From Bacteroidia bacterium (GTDB lineage: Bacteria > Bacteroidota > Bacteroidia > Bacteroidales > GCA-2748055), in assembly GCA_004525825.1 (NCBI GenBank), contig SPBY01000094.1, forward strand, positions 1-8,926: a stretch of 8,926 bases of DNA, read 5' to 3'. Shown piece after piece: positions 6,269 to 8,926 of this stretch; position 1 is the first letter of the stretch, and each line of letters begins with the position of its first letter. The notes under the pieces were generated by a model. That model saw only the letters and a program-made list of their open reading frames with translations. It did no database searches and was not told the DNA's origin. Both the position numbers and the translations under genes were made by a program.

Positions 6269-8926
6269 ATGGCCTTTCATCCCAAATTTGATGCAGTGAT
6301 TTTCGATTTAGACGGAGTGATTACAAAAACGGCCCTTGTTCACGCCTCTTCCTGGAAAAAAATGTTTGATGAATATATGCGGACCCGGGAGGGGCGCTTT
6401 GGTGAAGCCTTCAGGGAATTTACCCATGCTGGGGATTACCTGCCTTATGTGGATGGCAAACCGCGATACAAGGGAGTGGCCTCCTTTCTTGAATCCAGGG
6501 GAATCGATATTCCATTCGGGGATCCCTCGGACAACCCCGACATGGAAACTGCCTGTGGACTGGGTAACAAAAAGAACATCGTATTCAACAAGGTACTGGA
6601 TGAAGAAGGAGTGGAAGTGTACCCCTCCTCTGTGGATATCTTACACGGGCTGAAAGCAGCCGGGGTACGCATCGGGGTGGCGTCGTCCAGCAAGAATTGC
6701 AAGCAGGTGCTGGAAAAAGCCGGATTGCTTGATTTCTTTGAGACGAGGGTTGACGGGGTGGTGTCGGCCGAGATCGGATTGCAGGGGAAGCCTGAGCCCG
6801 ATATTTTTACCACCGCCTGTGACAACCTGGGAGTGGAATACCACCGTTCTGTGGTGGTGGAAGATGCGGTATCGGGAGTGCAGGCGGGACGAAAGGGAAA
6901 TTTCGGACTTACCCTGGGCCTGGCCAGGGAAGACAACATCAATGAACTTTATGTGGGGGGAGCCGATATTGTAGTGGAGGACCTGGGAGATATAGGCCTG
7001 GATGGGATCAATGCCTGGTTTGACAAGGGCATGGAAGAGGATGGCTGGCTATTGCGCTACTTCGATTACCTGCCGGACATGGAGCGCTCCCGGGAAGCCT
7101 TGCTCGCCGTGGGCAATGGCTACTTCGGAACCAGGGGAGCCATGGAGGAGAGCAAAGCCTCAAAGACCAACTACCCGGGCACCTATGTCTCGGGCATGTT
7201 TAACCGCCTGGTGTCGAAAGTGGGTGGCAAAGATATTGAAAACGAGGACTTTGTGAATATTATCAACTGGCTTCCCATAAGCTTTCGCATGGAGGACGGA
7301 CCCTGGTTTGAGCTGAGCCCGGATTCCGCTTTTGCCATCCGAAGCATTCAGCGAACCCTTGATCTCAAAACCGGAGAACTTAGGCGGGAGATGGTAGTGG
7401 AGGATCCAAAGGGAAGGGTAACCCGGGTGCTATCTTCGCGCTTTGCCGGTATGGCAGATCCACATCGTGCGGGACTGAGATATGCTCTAATCCCTCTGAA
7501 TTACAGTGGCAGGATGGAGATCAGGTCCGCATTGTCGGGCAATCATAAGAATGCAGGTGTGGAGCGTTACAACTCGCTGAACCAGCAGCAGCTTGAAGCG
7601 GTCACCGAAATAGCAACGGACCATGGGATCCAGCTGGTGGTGAAAACCGCCCAATCGGATATCCTGATTGCAGCAGGCTGTTCCTGTACGCTGAGTGTGA
7701 ATGCTTCGATGGAAGTCAGTTCGGGCGATGGATGGATTCATCAGGAATATGCATTTGAAGTCCGGAAGGATGAGGAGGTCGTGCTTGAGAAGATGGTTTC
7801 CATCTATACCTCGAGGGACCCTGGAGTGGAAGATCCCCTGGAGGAGGTCCGTTCCACCCTGGAAGAGCTCTCCTCCTATGAGGATGAATTGAATTTATCG
7901 GCCGGCAGGTGGAAGGAGCTGTGGGAGCGAATGGATGTCCGGATTTCGGGCGATCGCGAGGCACAGAAGCTTCTTAGGTTGCACCTCTACCACATGATGG
8001 TAAGCGCATCGCCTCACCACGCCGGACTGGATTCGGGCATACCTCCCCGTGGTCTTCACGGCGAGGCATACCGGGGGCACATTTTCTGGGATGAATTATA
8101 CATTCTGCCCTTGTTTAACCTCCATTTTCCCAAGGTGGTGAAGTCGGTGCTGATGTACAGGTACCGGCGCCTGGATGCAGCCAGGTCCTATGCGAAGGAA
8201 TATGGATATGAGGGAGCCATGTTCCCATGGCAGAGTGGAAGTGACGGACGGGAGGAGACCCAGGTCATCCATCTGAATCCATTGTCCGGGGAGTGGGGAG
8301 ACGACTACAGTTCGCTGCAAAGGCACATCTCTCTGGCCATCACCTATAACATCTGGAATTATTTCCACTGCACGGGCGATCTTGGTTTCATGGAGAACTA
8401 TGGGGCCGAAATGTTTTTGGATATCTGTAAATTCTGGGCCAGCAAATCGAAGTCCGGATTGCAGGACAGGTATGACATTGAAAAGGTAATGGGTCCCGAT
8501 GAATTTCACGAAACATTGCCCGGATCGGGAGTCGGGGGACTCACCAACAATGCCTACACCAACATCATGGTGAGCTGGACCATGGATAAGGCCTTCAGGG
8601 TCCTGGAGGCCATTGGCAAGGATCACAGGCAAAGGATCCTGAAGGAGCTGTCGCTTTCGGAGGCTGAGCTCGAAAAGTGGAGGCTGATCATGCACGGACT
8701 AACTCTTAATATTTCGGAGACTGGGGTCATTGAACAGTTCAGGGGGTATTTTGGGCTTGAGGAGCTGGACTGGGACCAATACCGGGATAAATACGGAGAC
8801 ATTCACCGTCTCGACAGGATTCTGAAAGCCGAAGGCAAGTCGCCTGATGACTATAAACTGGCCAAACAGGCCGATCTGCTCATGAGTTTTTACAACCTGG
8901 GAAAGGAAGAGGTCAGGAGCCTGGTA
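6269..8926 (+). CDS. Beta-phosphoglucomutase-like HAD / GH65 glycoside phosphorylase fusion, 3' end missing
   Basis: An open frame of 886 codons without a stop runs off the window. Residues 1 to about 250 are a HAD domain of beta-phosphoglucomutase type: FDLDGVITKT (nucleophile Asp13, acid/base Asp15), Thr21 and His25 in the positions of Lactococcus Thr16/His20, SSSKN (139-143), GKPEPDIF with Lys174, and EDAVSGVQAG with Glu198-Asp199. From about residue 258 a GH65 protein follows: the N-terminal domain opens with AVGNGYFGTRG, and the (alpha/alpha)6 barrel shows GEAYRGHIFWDE (Trp607-Asp608), FPWQSGSDGREET, GPDEFHE with the likely catalytic acid Glu745, and KQAD (Lys866-Gln867). The C-terminal loop that binds phosphate lies past the window, so phosphorylase versus hydrolase is not settled. 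The fused mutase strongly favours a phosphorylase releasing beta-glucose-1-phosphate. The start is the ATG at 6269, just before the HAD motif. It is divergent from the GT20-HAD gene. The substrate is unknown; trehalose is the default guess. Confidence 0.93.
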   Translation, partial: MAFHPKFDAVIFDLDGVITKTALVHASSWKKMFDEYMRTREGRFGEAFREFTHAGDYLPYVDGKPRYKGVASFLESRGIDIPFGDPSDNPDMETACGLGNKKNIVFNKVLDEEGVEVYPSSVDILHGLKAAGVRIGVASSSKNCKQVLEKAGLLDFFETRVDGVVSAEIGLQGKPEPDIFTTACDNLGVEYHRSVVVEDAVSGVQAGRKGNFGLTLGLAREDNINELYVGGADIVVEDLGDIGLDGINAWFDKGMEEDGWLLRYFDYLPDMERSREALLAVGNGYFGTRGAMEESKASKTNYPGTYVSGMFNRLVSKVGGKDIENEDFVNIINWLPISFRMEDGPWFELSPDSAFAIRSIQRTLDLKTGELRREMVVEDPKGRVTRVLSSRFAGMADPHRAGLRYALIPLNYSGRMEIRSALSGNHKNAGVERYNSLNQQQLEAVTEIATDHGIQLVVKTAQSDILIAAGCSCTLSVNASMEVSSGDGWIHQEYAFEVRKDEEVVLEKMVSIYTSRDPGVEDPLEEVRSTLEELSSYEDELNLSAGRWKELWERMDVRISGDREAQKLLRLHLYHMMVSASPHHAGLDSGIPPRGLHGEAYRGHIFWDELYILPLFNLHFPKVVKSVLMYRYRRLDAARSYAKEYGYEGAMFPWQSGSDGREETQVIHLNPLSGEWGDDYSSLQRHISLAITYNIWNYFHCTGDLGFMENYGAEMFLDICKFWASKSKSGLQDRYDIEKVMGPDEFHETLPGSGVGGLTNNAYTNIMVSWTMDKAFRVLEAIGKDHRQRILKELSLSEAELEKWRLIMHGLTLNISETGVIEQFRGYFGLEELDWDQYRDKYGDIHRLDRILKAEGKSPDDYKLAKQADLLMSFYNLGKEEVRSLV

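Noticed and set aside
8096..8695. A 199-codon minus-strand open frame within the GH65 region
   Set aside because: It overlaps the catalytic GH65 motifs read on the plus strand; treated as a shadow.

Overview
The window looks like a chromosomal segment of a Bacteroidota bacterium. The start codons lack clear Shine-Dalgarno sequences and have A/T-rich leaders. One intergenic region fits the Bacteroidota -33/-7 promoter pattern. The proteins are of types common in that phylum: a DUF5916 outer-membrane barrel with a CBM9-like domain, a fused GT20-HAD trehalose-type synthase/phosphatase, and a fused HAD-GH65 protein. No RNA gene, CRISPR array, insertion sequence or phage gene was seen. Coding density is very high; the only gaps are 84 and 31 bases.

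Layout. (1) Bases 1-1062, plus strand: the 3' part of a PQQ-like beta-propeller protein whose start lies outside the window. (2) Bases 1059-6184, minus strand: a compact three-gene operon, read from right to left. It holds a 740-residue GT20 glycosyltransferase/HAD phosphatase fusion (6184-3962), a class I glutamine amidotransferase that overlaps it by 8 bases (3969-3259), and a DUF5916/CBM9-like outer-membrane barrel (3227-1059). The barrel's stop codon overlaps the stop codon of the propeller gene. (3) Bases 6185-6268: a divergent promoter region. (4) Bases 6269-8926, plus strand: a fusion of a beta-phosphoglucomutase-like HAD domain with a GH65 glycoside phosphorylase/hydrolase. It is open for 886 codons and runs off the window end.

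How the genes may work together. The GT20-HAD fusion would make a phosphorylated alpha-glucoside and dephosphorylate it (trehalose in the textbook case). The divergent GH65 enzyme would split such a disaccharide, probably with phosphate, and its fused mutase domain would turn beta-glucose-1-phosphate into glucose-6-phosphate. This gives a synthesis/recovery cycle for a storage or compatible solute.

The most interesting point is that the GT20 domain keeps its catalytic and most nucleotide-sugar residues but has lost three residues that hold the phosphate of glucose-6-phosphate in E. coli OtsA (equivalents of Arg9, Tyr76 and Arg300). The product may therefore not be trehalose, and the GH65 partner may be matched to a different glucoside. 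The roles of the amidotransferase and the outer-membrane barrel in this operon are unknown. Smaller observations are a perfect 11-bp hairpin inside the barrel gene at its domain junction, a 7-bp hairpin between the amidotransferase and barrel genes, and a palindrome that holds both convergent stop codons.
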